Below the pieces are notes generated by a model, which had not been told where the DNA came from, did no database searches, and was given only the letters and a program-made list of their open reading frames with translations. DNA of 50,903 nt from a virus. The position numbers were made by a program, and so were the translations under genes. Location of the stretch: the IMG/VR virus record IMGVR_UViG_3300012920_000002, positions 1 through 50,903 of that record; one strand, 5' to 3'. Below, piece by piece: positions 23,897 to 31,770 of this stretch. Every line of letters starts with the position of its first letter. Position 1 is the first letter of the stretch.

Positions 23897-26007
23897 TGAA
23901 CACCGAGATCACCCACCTCCACATCTTTGCCGGCATCGGTGGCGGTGCCCTGGGCTTCCAGATGGCCCACGCCCGCCTCGGTCGCTCCGTCGCCCGGATG
24001 CGCTGCCTCGGTGGCGTCGACAGCAACCCCCGCGCCTGCCGCGACTTCACCCAACTCCTGGGCGTTCCGGCCTCCTGCCTCGACCTCTTCGACGAAGAGC
24101 AGTACCGCGACTGGCACGGCAAAGCCCCACCCAAGGGATGGCAGCCGGTCACCCCCGCTGACCTCCGCGCAGCGGCTGGTGGGGAGTGCCCCGACATCGT
24201 CTTCACCAGCCCGCCCTGCAAAGGCTTCAGCGGGCTCCTCAACAAGAAGTCCGCGCGATCGACAAAGTACCGGGCGCTCAACCGGCTCACCGTCCGCTCG
24301 GTGTGGCTGACGCTGGAGGCGTTCGCCGATGACCCGCCCGGACTCCTCCTGCTGGAGAACGTCCCCCGCATCGCCACACGCGGCCGCCAGCTCCTCGACC
24401 AGATCCGGTCGCTGCTGGAGGGCTACGGCTACGCGGTGGCGGAGACCACCCACGACTGCGGCAAGCTGGGCGGGCTGGCCCAGAGCCGGAAGCGCTTCCT
24501 CCTGGTCGCCCGCCACGTCAAGAAGGTGCCCCCCTTCCTCTACGCACCCCCGACACGTCCCCTCAAGAGCATCGGTGAGGTGATCGGCGGCCTGCCCCTG
24601 CCCGACGATCCGCGCGGTGGCCCCATGCACCGGCTCCCCCGCCTCACCTGGAAGACCTGGGTGCGCCTCGCACTCATCCCGCCCGGCAAGGACTGGCGCG
24701 CCCTGCAGGACCTCAAGGTCGAGCACCACCAGGGACTCGACGGCACCACGACGCCCGGCATCCTCGCCCGCTACGGACTCCTGCCCGCCCGCCCCTGGCA
24801 CGCCACCGTCCTCGGGGTCCAGAACTGGTCCGGGTCTTCCGGCACCGTCACCGGCAGTGCCGCACCCCAGACCGGGGCCTTCTCCGTGGCCGACCCTCGC
24901 GCGGCCTCTTCGTGGGGCGGGAAAGGGAAGTATCGGGCCTGCCCCTGGGGAGAGACATCCGGCGCGGTCATCGCCGCCAGCACAACCGGCAACGGCGCGG
25001 CCGCCGTCTGCGACCCCCGGCTCGGCAGCTACGGCACCCACAGCGGCAAGATGAAGGTGCTCTCCGCAGACACTCACAGCAGCGTGGTCACCACATCGGA
25101 CCGGGTGGGCTCCGGTGCCCTCAGCATCGCTGACCCCCGCTGCCAGCTCGGCAACTATCAGGCGTACCGGGTCCGCCCCTGGGACACCCCCTCCGGCGCG
25201 GTCACCGCCCAGGCCGCACCCGGCGGTGGGGGCTTCTCCATCGCGGATCCCCGGCTGGCCTGCGACGTCAACGACACCCGGGGACGCCGGCACAGCAATG
25301 TCTACCGGGTCACCGACTACGACGCCCCGGCAGGGGCCGTGACCGCTGGCGGTGGTCCCAGCTCGGGCGGGGCCTGCATCGCAGACCCGCGCTCTCCCTG
25401 GATGAGCAAGGACAACGCCCACACCAACATCTTCATGATCGCCGGCTGGGGTGGGCACAGCCGCACGGTGACCGGAGCCACCCGACCGACCGCCGGGGCC
25501 ATCTCCATCAGCGACCCGCGCGTGGCGAGCTGGGCGGCAGGCCGGAAGCACTTCCAGAGCGGGGGGCACTACGGGGTGCTCTCCTGGTGTGGAGCCTCCG
25601 GCGCGGTGACCGCACACAGCAAGATCGACCGGGGCCGGTGGGCGGTGGCCTCTCCCCAGCTCCCCGCACCCGACGACCGACCCGACCCGCCGCCCGTGAT
25701 CATCGCGCTGGACGGGACGTGGCACCGGCCGCTCACCACCCTGGAGCTGGCCGCCCTCCAGGGCTTCCCCGTCCTCTCCGGCCCCGACGGCTACCTCCGC
25801 TTCGATGGCAAGAGCCACACCGGATGGCGCGAGGGCATCGGCAACGCCGTCCCACCACCAGCCGCCACCGCCATCGCTTCCACCATGGCCCAGACACTCC
25901 TCCTCGCCCGCAGCGGCAGCGCCTTCATGCTCTCCTCCGCACCCATCTGGGTCGACCAGGGCCTTGCTGTCGCCCTGGCCGTCGATCAGTCTGTGAGGGC
26001 AGCGTGA
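23896..26007 (+). CDS. C5-cytosine DNA methyltransferase with internal repeats
   Basis: A 703-residue enzyme that methylates cytosine at C5, probably protecting phage DNA. Motif I is FAGIGGGALG (11-20), motif IV SPPC (105-108, catalytic cysteine), motif VI ENVP (154-157), motif VIII QSRKR (196-200), and the C-terminal motifs are LQGFPV (about 625) and GNAVPPPAA (about 650). Between them, about 305-595, are six or seven repeats ending in a [S/C]xxDPR motif and containing W-x-PSGAVTA-like strings. This is a large variable target-recognition region and makes the protein about twice usual size. It starts at TGATG with the upstream gene. Confidence 0.9.
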   Translation: MNTEITHLHIFAGIGGGALGFQMAHARLGRSVARMRCLGGVDSNPRACRDFTQLLGVPASCLDLFDEEQYRDWHGKAPPKGWQPVTPADLRAAAGGECPDIVFTSPPCKGFSGLLNKKSARSTKYRALNRLTVRSVWLTLEAFADDPPGLLLLENVPRIATRGRQLLDQIRSLLEGYGYAVAETTHDCGKLGGLAQSRKRFLLVARHVKKVPPFLYAPPTRPLKSIGEVIGGLPLPDDPRGGPMHRLPRLTWKTWVRLALIPPGKDWRALQDLKVEHHQGLDGTTTPGILARYGLLPARPWHATVLGVQNWSGSSGTVTGSAAPQTGAFSVADPRAASSWGGKGKYRACPWGETSGAVIAASTTGNGAAAVCDPRLGSYGTHSGKMKVLSADTHSSVVTTSDRVGSGALSIADPRCQLGNYQAYRVRPWDTPSGAVTAQAAPGGGGFSIADPRLACDVNDTRGRRHSNVYRVTDYDAPAGAVTAGGGPSSGGACIADPRSPWMSKDNAHTNIFMIAGWGGHSRTVTGATRPTAGAISISDPRVASWAAGRKHFQSGGHYGVLSWCGASGAVTAHSKIDRGRWAVASPQLPAPDDRPDPPPVIIALDGTWHRPLTTLELAALQGFPVLSGPDGYLRFDGKSHTGWREGIGNAVPPPAATAIASTMAQTLLLARSGSAFMLSSAPIWVDQGLAVALAVDQSVRAA

Positions 26008-27146
26008 CCTCTCGCCGCATCATCGAGTTGTTCGCCGGCACTGGCGCGATCTCCCTGGCGTGGGCGGTCGGGCCGCTCGGCGTGCCTCTGGTCGCCTACA
26101 TGGGCAGCAAGGGCCGCTACGCCCAGGACATCCTCGGAGTACTCGGCCACCGGGTGGGCGGGGGAGCGCACCGCGGCCGCGTCTGGCTCAACGATGCGGG
26201 ACCGCCGGGGGAGATGTGGGAAGTACTCCAGCACCCCGGCTATCGCGGCTGTGTTCAGGCCCGGCTCCGCTCCTGGCAGGCGCGCCCGGAGTACTGCCCG
26301 GTCGGTCTCTGGCATGAGCTGTCCAGACAGCCTCCGCATGGCTTCCCGCCCTACCGGGTGGCGCAGTGGCTCTGGCTTCAGGCCCGGTCCGCCAGCGCAT
26401 GCCCGGTGTGGTGGGATGAGCAGCTCGGCTGGCGCATGGGCGACAAGCCGAGGAAGGCGGGCAAGGGACAGCAGAAGATCCAGGCCACCCCCACCGATGA
26501 GGCAGCGCTGCGGCAGACCAACCTCCGACAGAAGGGCATCGGCACCCCGCAGCACCCCGAGCTGGATGAGCAGGGGAGGGCGCGAGACATCCCCTGCCGG
26601 CGCATCTACCACCGAGACAAGACCACCAGCCTGGGTGTTGAGGGGCGGTCCCTTGAGGCCTCCGACACCCCCGCCCAGGCACTCACCCTGGTGAAGACGC
26701 CGCGGGATGGGACCGATCATCTGATCGGTCCCCGGGTCACCGGTGGGGGCTCCGTCCGGGGCATGCTCCACGCTGCGACCATCGCCCAGCGCATCGCTGA
26801 CGCGGCTGAGGCTGGCTTCTTCGACCGCCTCACGGTCACCCGCCAGCGTGCCGAGCGCGTCCAGCTGCCCGCCGACATGAGCAACGACGACGTCATCCTT
26901 GACCCGCCCTACGTCGGGGCCACTGGCTACGCCGTCGACTGCGCCCGCCAGGAAGTACTCCAGCTCGCTGAGGAGTGCCGTCGTCGAGGAGCTCGAGTCG
27001 TCATCTGCGAGAAGCAGCCCCTCAAGCTCTCCGGCTGGCACCACGTCGACATCACCCGCACCAAGCATCGGGAGTGGCTCACCTGCAGTCACCCGCCGGT
27101 GATCACCCCGACCGCACAGCAGCCCCTGTTCTCGGAGGCGTCATGA
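26004..27146 (+). CDS. D12-class DNA methyltransferase (probably adenine N6)
   Basis: A 380-residue enzyme. IIELFAGTGAISLAW (about 5-20) is the AdoMet-binding motif, YMGSKGRYAQDI (about 32) the D12-family GSK motif, and DPPYVGATGY (about 300) the catalytic motif. Between them is a long insert, the likely target-recognition region. The GTG start overlaps the C5-methyltransferase stop (GTGA) and the stop overlaps the excisionase start. The target base is inferred from DPPY. Confidence 0.82.
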   Translation: MTSRRIIELFAGTGAISLAWAVGPLGVPLVAYMGSKGRYAQDILGVLGHRVGGGAHRGRVWLNDAGPPGEMWEVLQHPGYRGCVQARLRSWQARPEYCPVGLWHELSRQPPHGFPPYRVAQWLWLQARSASACPVWWDEQLGWRMGDKPRKAGKGQQKIQATPTDEAALRQTNLRQKGIGTPQHPELDEQGRARDIPCRRIYHRDKTTSLGVEGRSLEASDTPAQALTLVKTPRDGTDHLIGPRVTGGGSVRGMLHAATIAQRIADAAEAGFFDRLTVTRQRAERVQLPADMSNDDVILDPPYVGATGYAVDCARQEVLQLAEECRRRGARVVICEKQPLKLSGWHHVDITRTKHREWLTCSHPPVITPTAQQPLFSEAS

Positions 27147-27646
27147 TCCCCGCCGAAGCCCCCATCAACGTCCACCAGGCCGCTGCGCTCCTCGGTCTTT
27201 CAGCGGATTGGCTCTACCGCAATCCGCCACAGAAGGGCGGGCCGCCCCGCTCCAAGGTCGGCCGCGTCCTGCTCTACTATCCCTCCGACCTCCGCCGCTG
27301 GCTCTACCTCCAGCGCACCACGCCGCCGGGGTGGTCCGAGGCCCCGCTCCCCGCCACCCCCTCCCCTCAACAGGACGACTCCCCGTGTACCTCTACCGAC
27401 ACAAGAAATCCGACCTCTGGTGGTGCGAATTCCGCCGCCGCTACGGCCCCGCCAAAGGAAAGAAGTGCAGACGGTCCACCGGCATCCCCGCCCCCGGTGA
27501 GGGAGCGCGGGGCTACGCTGCGTCTCGTAAGAGAGCCTCCGCCGCCGCCGAACACATCCGCGTCAAGGTCGACGCCGAGGACCTCCTCGCCTCCGAGCGG
27601 GCCGGAAGCACTCCCGCCGCATCTCCGCGGGTTGTACCAGTCCTGA
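27143..27646 (+). CDS. Excisionase-like helix-turn-helix protein
   Basis: A frame of 167 residues whose first 65 form a MerR/AlpA-type domain (INVHQAAALLGLSADWLYRN, then YYPSDLRRWLYLQR). This is the usual excisionase or recombination-directionality fold and fits its place before the integrase. The remaining 100 residues are Pro/Ser-rich and overlap the integrase gene in another frame by about 260 bp. No earlier stop exists, so either the tail is really made or the integrase starts later than I propose. Confidence 0.65.
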   Translation: MIPAEAPINVHQAAALLGLSADWLYRNPPQKGGPPRSKVGRVLLYYPSDLRRWLYLQRTTPPGWSEAPLPATPSPQQDDSPCTSTDTRNPTSGGANSAAATAPPKERSADGPPASPPPVRERGATLRLVREPPPPPNTSASRSTPRTSSPPSGPEALPPHLRGLYQS

Positions 27647-28851
27647 CCCTCAGCGACCTCCGAGACGCTGACGTGCAGCGGGCAAAAGCAAAGGGCGTGA
27701 GTGACCGACAGATCGGGAACCTCCGGGAGCAGTGGGAGAACCACCTCCTCCGGCTCCTCGGCAAGGGTCGAGACGCGCGCACCGTCGACGAGGACCTCCT
27801 CGAAAAGTACGTCGCCACCAGGCGCGGCGAGACGGGGCGGAAAAACGAGCGGGTGCGAGGGCAAACGATCATCCGGGAGAGGCAGGCCCTCTTTCGGGGG
27901 CTCCGGGTGCTGAAACGCCACCTCAAGAAACACGGGGTGGAGTACTCCCTCCCGGAGGCACCGACGATCAACTCCGATCCCCGAGACGCCAAACAGCGCG
28001 GCAAGCTCCACGATCTCGGGGTCCTGGCGCGGTGGCTGGCGGAGCTGGAGGGAGGCGGCCGACACACCGCCGCCGCTCAGGCCCGGATCGCACTGGAGTG
28101 TGGTCTCCGACGTGAGGAGATCGTCCGGTTCACCCTCCGGTGGTTGCAGCCCGGCGAGGCTGACGGGGAGTACTCCCTCCACCTCCCGGAGTGGGCGACC
28201 AAGGATCGCGACGAGAGAACGCTCCCGGTCTCGGAGAAGCTGGCCGGGGTCCTGGTGAACCTCTGGCGCCCGGGCCTCTCCGTCGACGCGCACCTCCTCG
28301 CCGGCAACTACCGACGGAGCTGGCGGAGTGCAGCCCGCGCCATCGGCTACAACCAGACGATCACCCTCCGAGACCTCCGGCACACGTTCGCGACCCTCTC
28401 CCTCCAGCTGGCCGGTGACCTCACCGCCACCCGAGAGGCCCTCGGTCACTCGGAGCTGGAGTCTACCCAGCGGTATCTGAGCGCGACTGAGGCACGGGTG
28501 AGGCGGGCTGGCCTGGCAGTCTCAGAGGCGCTTTCTGCCCACACCGCGCCCACACCGCCGCCGCCCACACCCCGCCCACACCAAACCCCCACCGGCGATA
28601 AGGCTGATGGGGGCTCGGTTTCTGGTAGTCGGGGTGAGAGGACTCGAACCTCCGGCCTCCTGCTCCCGAAGCGGGAAACAATCGACGGGATCGAGGTGGT
28701 ACGCCCGATTTCGCTCTGTCCTGACTGTATCTCATTGTTGAAGTCTGCGGGCCTCTGGGAACCTCTGGCCGCCGCTGGAGTGCAGGCTCGCCCACACCGC
28801 GCCCACACCACCGCCACGCGCTCCAAACTCCTCCGGCTGGTGGGGGAGTGA
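27385..28851 (+). CDS. int: Tyrosine integrase carrying attP in its 3' end
   Basis: A 488-residue tyrosine recombinase from a GTG at 27385. An N-terminal arm-binding-like region (LYRHKKSDLWWCEFRRRYG) is followed by a SAM-like core-binding domain (about 85-190). The catalytic residues are R in CGLRREEI (about 236), K in TKDRDERTLPV (about 270), RDLRHTFAT (about 330, an arginine replacing the usual first histidine), GHS (about 353) and Y in RYLS (about 363). A 105-residue extension after the catalytic part contains attP and all arm-type sites, so integration would change the C-terminus. Myxococcus phage Mx8 is a known precedent. Confidence 0.9.
   Translation: MYLYRHKKSDLWWCEFRRRYGPAKGKKCRRSTGIPAPGEGARGYAASRKRASAAAEHIRVKVDAEDLLASERAGSTPAASPRVVPVLTLSDLRDADVQRAKAKGVSDRQIGNLREQWENHLLRLLGKGRDARTVDEDLLEKYVATRRGETGRKNERVRGQTIIRERQALFRGLRVLKRHLKKHGVEYSLPEAPTINSDPRDAKQRGKLHDLGVLARWLAELEGGGRHTAAAQARIALECGLRREEIVRFTLRWLQPGEADGEYSLHLPEWATKDRDERTLPVSEKLAGVLVNLWRPGLSVDAHLLAGNYRRSWRSAARAIGYNQTITLRDLRHTFATLSLQLAGDLTATREALGHSELESTQRYLSATEARVRRAGLAVSEALSAHTAPTPPPPTPRPHQTPTGDKADGGSVSGSRGERTRTSGLLLPKRETIDGIEVVRPISLCPDCISLLKSAGLWEPLAAAGVQARPHRAHTTATRSKLLRLVGE
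28537..28582. promoter_or_regulatory. attP arm-type integrase sites, left arm (four GCCCACACC)
   Basis: Four direct repeats GCCCACACC start at 28537, 28548, 28563 and 28574, spaced 11, 15 and 11 bp. Two more lie on the other side of the core. The arrangement is typical of arm-type sites bound by the integrase N-terminal domain. Confidence 0.7.
28629..28672 (-). other. attP: attP core: 3' half of a tRNA-Pro(CGG) gene
   Basis: On the minus strand this reads as the 3' half of tRNA-Pro: anticodon loop TTCGGGA (28670-28664), stem, variable loop, T-arm GGAGGTTCGAGTCCTCT (28653-28637) and acceptor strand CACCCCGA. No 5' half is present, so it is not a functional tRNA gene but an attachment core. 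Pairing in the anticodon stem breaks on the 5' side, marking the likely edge of identity with attB. Integration would restore the host tRNA on the integrase side. Confidence 0.85.
28790..28809. promoter_or_regulatory. attP arm-type integrase sites, right arm (two GCCCACACC)
   Basis: Two copies of GCCCACACC start at 28790 and 28801 with the same 11-bp spacing and orientation as on the left arm, about 120 bp right of the core. Confidence 0.65.
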
Positions 28852-28877
28852 TGCGCCTGCCCTCAGTGGCGCCTGGG

Positions 28878-28905
28878 ACGGTCCGGCGGAATTCCGCCGG
28901 ACCGT
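28878..28905. repeat. 28-bp palindromic element, exact copy (intergenic)
   Basis: Exact copy between the ends of the convergent integrase and HTH genes. Flanks on the minus strand are GCAGACA and CCCAGG, as in the intragenic copies. Confidence 0.97.
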
Positions 28906-28950
28906 TGTCTGCCCACCAGCCCTCATCTGACTTGTCAAAAACGCAAGCCC

Positions 28951-29208
28951 TCACCCTGCCCCGCCGAGCTGGCGCCGGGCCTCGCCGGTCAGCCGGTAGC
29001 GCGTGGGGTGACGGCCTGGTCGGTCGCCACCACTCGACTGCAGCCGCTCGATCCCGATGCCGCCATCCTCCAGCGCGCGGAGGTCCTCCTCGATGGAGCG
29101 CCGGCCGGCGTTGAGCGCGGTGCAGATCTCCGCCATCGTCGGCGTCCCGGTCGCCAGCAGGACCACCAGCCGGGGCAGCCGGTAGCGCGGTCCCTTCCAC
29201 TCGCTCAT
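28951..29208 (-). CDS. Small winged-helix regulator, 85 residues
   Basis: A DeoR/MarR-like winged-helix pattern: PRLVVLLATGTPTMAEICTA, then NAGRRSIEEDLRALEDGGIG and a wing. AGGAGG lies 5 nt before the ATG at 29208. It is divergent from the gene at 29331 with an inverted repeat between them. Confidence 0.68.
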   Translation of the reverse strand: MSEWKGPRYRLPRLVVLLATGTPTMAEICTALNAGRRSIEEDLRALEDGGIGIERLQSSGGDRPGRHPTRYRLTGEARRQLGGAG

Positions 29209-29273
29209 CACCACCTCCTCATCCTCGTGTACTGCGCTGACTATTCGCGGTCAATCTCTGTCCTATTCACCAT

Positions 29274-29300
29274 GTAGAGCGAATAATATTCGTGCTCTAC
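29274..29300. promoter_or_regulatory. Inverted repeat upstream of 29331 gene, with -10-like box
   Basis: Arms GTAGAGC (29274-29280) and GCTCTAC (29294-29300) enclose AT-rich GAATAATATTC. A TACAAT box follows at 29303-29308. The position between divergent genes suggests an operator, possibly of the winged-helix protein at 28951. Partner -35 elements are weak. Confidence 0.5.
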
Positions 29301-29330
29301 AGTACAATAGACACCAACCGAGAGGACAAG

Positions 29331-29573
29331 ATGATTGCTTCTTCCGAGATGATGCGCGCCGCCTGGGATGCTCACCAGCGCGAGAACCGCCCCGACATCA
29401 CCGCGCTCTCCGACAGCACTCACACCGCCCGCATCCCCCATGTCTGCGACCACTGCCGCGACACCATCCACGCTGGCCAGCGCTACCACCGCACCGTTCT
29501 CGTCGTCGACGGTGACCTCAGCGTCGAGAAGCTCCACGCCGACGATGCCGATTGCCGCCCCCGCTACTACTGA
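29331..29573 (+). CDS. Small zinc-finger-like protein, 80 residues
   Basis: Contains RIPHVCDHCRDTIHAGQRYH, a CxxC with nearby histidines that suggests a single zinc site, then a short strand region ending in DADCRPRYY. AGAGGA lies upstream of the ATG. It is the first of two plus-strand genes behind the inverted repeat at 29274. Function unknown. Confidence 0.58.
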   Translation: MIASSEMMRAAWDAHQRENRPDITALSDSTHTARIPHVCDHCRDTIHAGQRYHRTVLVVDGDLSVEKLHADDADCRPRYY

Positions 29574-29583
29574 GGAGACCCCC

Positions 29584-29928
29584 ATGCCCGCCCCTCGATT
29601 CATCGTGAACGGCCGCCTGTCCGTCCGTGTCAGGAACCTCGCAGAGGCTGCCGCCGTCGGCTTCGAGTCCGACGCAGAGCAGCCCTACCCCGCCATCATC
29701 GTCTCCCAGCCGGTGCGCTACCTGCCGGGGTTCAAGTCGACGGTGCCAACCACAGAGCCCGATCCGCTGCCCTGCGACGACGGCTATGACGACACCAGCG
29801 CCGATATCTTCCGCATGGTCTACCGCCGCCTCACTGCCGCCGGCTACTTCTGGGAGGGCACCTTCGCCGAGGACGGGGAGGACGAAGGCCGTCCCAGCGA
29901 TGGCGAGTACCACATCTTCGAGCGGTGA
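29584..29928 (+). CDS. Hypothetical protein, 114 residues
   Basis: A GAGGAG motif precedes the ATG at 29584 by 7 nt. The protein is acidic, with an N-terminal strand-helix unit (RFIVNGRLSVRVRNLAEAAA) and an aspartate/glutamate-rich end. No family recognised; probably cotranscribed with the 80-residue protein. Confidence 0.55.
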   Translation: MPAPRFIVNGRLSVRVRNLAEAAAVGFESDAEQPYPAIIVSQPVRYLPGFKSTVPTTEPDPLPCDDGYDDTSADIFRMVYRRLTAAGYFWEGTFAEDGEDEGRPSDGEYHIFER

Positions 29929-29973
29929 AAGCACCGGCGCAGGCTGGCGTCACAAGAAAGATGAGATTTTCCG

Positions 29974-30183
29974 TCACACTCTGCCGAGCTGTGGCCATGA
30001 GGAGATGAGACGCCGCCGCGTGGCATCGAGTGCAGCCTCCGCCTCTGCCCCATCGGCGTCCCAGTAGCAGGCCGGCGCGCTGTCCAGCTCGTGACAGACC
30101 CCCTGCAGGCGCCCAGCGACCTGACGGAACAGGGCGAGGCCACCACAGGCCGGGCAGCGGGCAGTGAGGAGAGGCAGAGGCAT
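29974..30183 (-). CDS. Small zinc-ribbon protein, 69 residues
   Basis: CPACGG near the N-terminus plus two further cysteines (about 29 and 38) form a plausible zinc ribbon; the end is helical. The ATG overlaps the LexA-like stop as TGATG, so the two are cotranscribed. Confidence 0.55.
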   Translation of the reverse strand: MPLPLLTARCPACGGLALFRQVAGRLQGVCHELDSAPACYWDADGAEAEAALDATRRRLISSWPQLGRV

Positions 30184-30599
30184 CACTCCGACGGTATCCG
30201 CCCCTCGGACTTCTGGGCCACCTGGTGCCGGCGCTTGCGAGACTCGGGCACGAGCTGGCCATCGACCACGGTCATGATGGGCACCGCCACCGTGAGGCTC
30301 TTCATCCACCGTATCGCCCGGCCGGTGGGGTAGATGTGCCGGGCAGGCCGGGCAACCGCTGTCCTCTTGCCTGGGTACTGCTTGAGGTAGCCCTTCGCGA
30401 TCAGTGCGCGGATGTGGCAGGCCACCGCATTCGTCGAGGCCACCCCAAGCAGATCGCAGAGTTCCGCGTAGGTCGGCATCGGGGCATAGATTTGTCTGCG
30501 GAAACAGAACAGAGACAACACCTCTGCCTGCCTGGGGCTCGGGGTCGCGGTCGAGGTCACCTTGATCTCTCTGATGGGGACTTCTCTGGGTTTGGCCAT
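30183..30599 (-). CDS. LexA-like winged-helix repressor without protease domain
   Basis: A 138-residue protein whose residues about 18-80 follow the LexA DNA-binding domain: SPRQAEVLSLFCFRRQIYAP, then MPTYAELCDLLGVASTNAVA and a wing (KGYLKQYPGKRTAV). The S24 self-cleavage domain of true LexA is absent. AGGAGG lies 4 nt before the ATG. Just upstream, 30613-30632 is an SOS-box-like palindrome, so the protein may be SOS-controlled or compete with host LexA. Confidence 0.75.
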   Translation of the reverse strand: MAKPREVPIREIKVTSTATPSPRQAEVLSLFCFRRQIYAPMPTYAELCDLLGVASTNAVACHIRALIAKGYLKQYPGKRTAVARPARHIYPTGRAIRWMKSLTVAVPIMTVVDGQLVPESRKRRHQVAQKSEGRIPSE

Positions 30600-30612
30600 G
30601 ACACCTCCTGAG

Positions 30613-30632
30613 CACTGAACACATACTCAGTA
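30613..30632 (-). promoter_or_regulatory. SOS/LexA-box-like operator
   Basis: The site reads ACTG-N10-CAGT with outer flank bases close to the enterobacterial box (14 of 20 positions match the E. coli consensus). On the minus strand it contains GTGTTCAG, and it matches 14 of 17 positions of the Myxococcus LexA box as I recall it. A TTGACG at 30656-30651 could be the -35. Confidence 0.55.
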
Positions 30633-30901
30633 CCGTGAGCCGAAAACAGACGTCAACCGTATGGTGTCGGAGAGGCGAAAATAGATCTCTACCCTGAGCA
30701 GCCTCCCTGATTTTGGTCACTGGGTGTCCGTCTCTCCCTGCGGCATGCTGAGGCGGTGATCCCCTCCCCTGCGCAGCGGTGAGCCCCTCTCCATGTCCAG
30801 AGAGGGCGAGCCAACCACCCACTCTGCGGAAAACCCTGTGGATGTGTTCAGGGAAATTGCCGGAAATTTCTATCGGGTAATTTCCATATGGAAATCGCTT
30901 A
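30633..30901. other. Intergenic region with AT-rich GGAAATT repeat cluster
   Basis: No convincing gene is seen here. At 30785-30806 there is a CCCTCTC/GAGAGGG hairpin. At 30837-30845 there is TGTGGATGT, near a DnaA box. Then GGAAATT occurs at 30852 and 30862, inverted at 30879, and as GGAAAT at 30890; the last two form a perfect 16-bp palindrome ATTTCCATATGGAAAT (30880-30895). It is unusually AT-rich for this genome. It may be an operator or a replication origin. Confidence 0.45.
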
Positions 30902-31402
30902 ATGAACCAACATGGCATACCGCCGGCCGGAGCTTGGCATGCCTTGTGCAAACACTGTTCGATGATGCTGCCAGCACACCACGACCCGATCTATGAAGAT
31001 TGGGTTTCCTGTGCGATGGATCAGGCCGCCGCGGCGGCAGATCTGACGGTGCCGGCGTGTGTGGCTGACCTCGGGGCGCTGGTGTGTTGGCTGCGCCGCC
31101 TGGAGGTCGACCTGAACATGATGGCTGCCGGACTGTGGGGACCGATGCGTGCCGCCGGGGTCGACACCTGCCGGTCAGCAGTCTGCTACCAGTCCGCGCG
31201 ACTCGGGGTGTGGATGGGGCGGGCGGCAACCCGGGCCACGCTGGTAGCGTGCGCGGCCCTGCCCGAGGCCCTCCAACAGCGGCACGACGTTCCCGGCATG
31301 CTGGCCACCGTGCGGCGCCTCGAACAGATGCGCCGCACGGATGGCGAATTCCTGCGGCGTCTGTTGGGGCTGCTGGTCGACCTCGGGCACTTCGAGCGCT
31401 GA
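30902..31402 (+). CDS. Hypothetical helical protein, up to 166 residues
   Basis: The open frame is mostly helical from about residue 39 (MDQAAAAADLTVPACVADLG). The start is uncertain: ATGs at 30902, 30962 and 31016 all lack a good Shine-Dalgarno. It ends 2 bp from the convergent gene at 31405. Codon use is normal for the genome, but no family is recognised. Confidence 0.5.
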   Translation: MNQHGIPPAGAWHALCKHCSMMLPAHHDPIYEDWVSCAMDQAAAAADLTVPACVADLGALVCWLRRLEVDLNMMAAGLWGPMRAAGVDTCRSAVCYQSARLGVWMGRAATRATLVACAALPEALQQRHDVPGMLATVRRLEQMRRTDGEFLRRLLGLLVDLGHFER

Positions 31403-31404
31403 GG

Positions 31405-31755
31405 CTACAGTGCGGTCAGTCCGCTGCCCGCGACCTCGGGGGGGACCGGCGGCCGGGGATCGGCCCGGATGGCGAGCACGATCCGTTCGGCGGTGTTCAC
31501 CCCACCGATGGTGGGCAGGGCATCGAACCACACCACCACAGCAGGGGGCATGGCAGCGCGGGCGGCGGTGATGGCGCTGGCGATGTCGGAGGCCTGTCGA
31601 GCGGCGGCGTGCACCTGCGCCGCGGTTGTGGTGCTCATCAACGGCGACGGCTGATGCAGTCCGGCACTACCGAGCCCCACGCAGAGGGTCCAACCCGCGG
31701 TGCTGCCTTCCACGGTGATCGCAAACCCTGCGCTGTTGACGACGTTCTCTCCCAT
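31405..31755 (-). CDS. Hypothetical protein at end of lysis cluster, 116 residues
   Basis: A small protein with a beta-rich start (NSAGFAITVEGSTAGWTLCV), an alanine-rich helix and a final strand segment. It is the last gene of the minus-strand late block. No recognised domain. Confidence 0.5.
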   Translation of the reverse strand: MGENVVNSAGFAITVEGSTAGWTLCVGLGSAGLHQPSPLMSTTTAAQVHAAARQASDIASAITAARAAMPPAVVVWFDALPTIGGVNTAERIVLAIRADPRPPVPPEVAGSGLTAL

Positions 31756-31770
31756 GATCCCACTCTCGGT

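Noticed and set aside
28624-28680. Complete tRNA gene
   Set aside because: Only the 3' half of tRNA-Pro is present and the anticodon stem is mismatched; it is an attachment core.
30793-30996. Plus-strand frame of 67 codons
   Set aside because: It runs through the AT-rich repeat cluster and has no Shine-Dalgarno or domain; more likely regulatory DNA.
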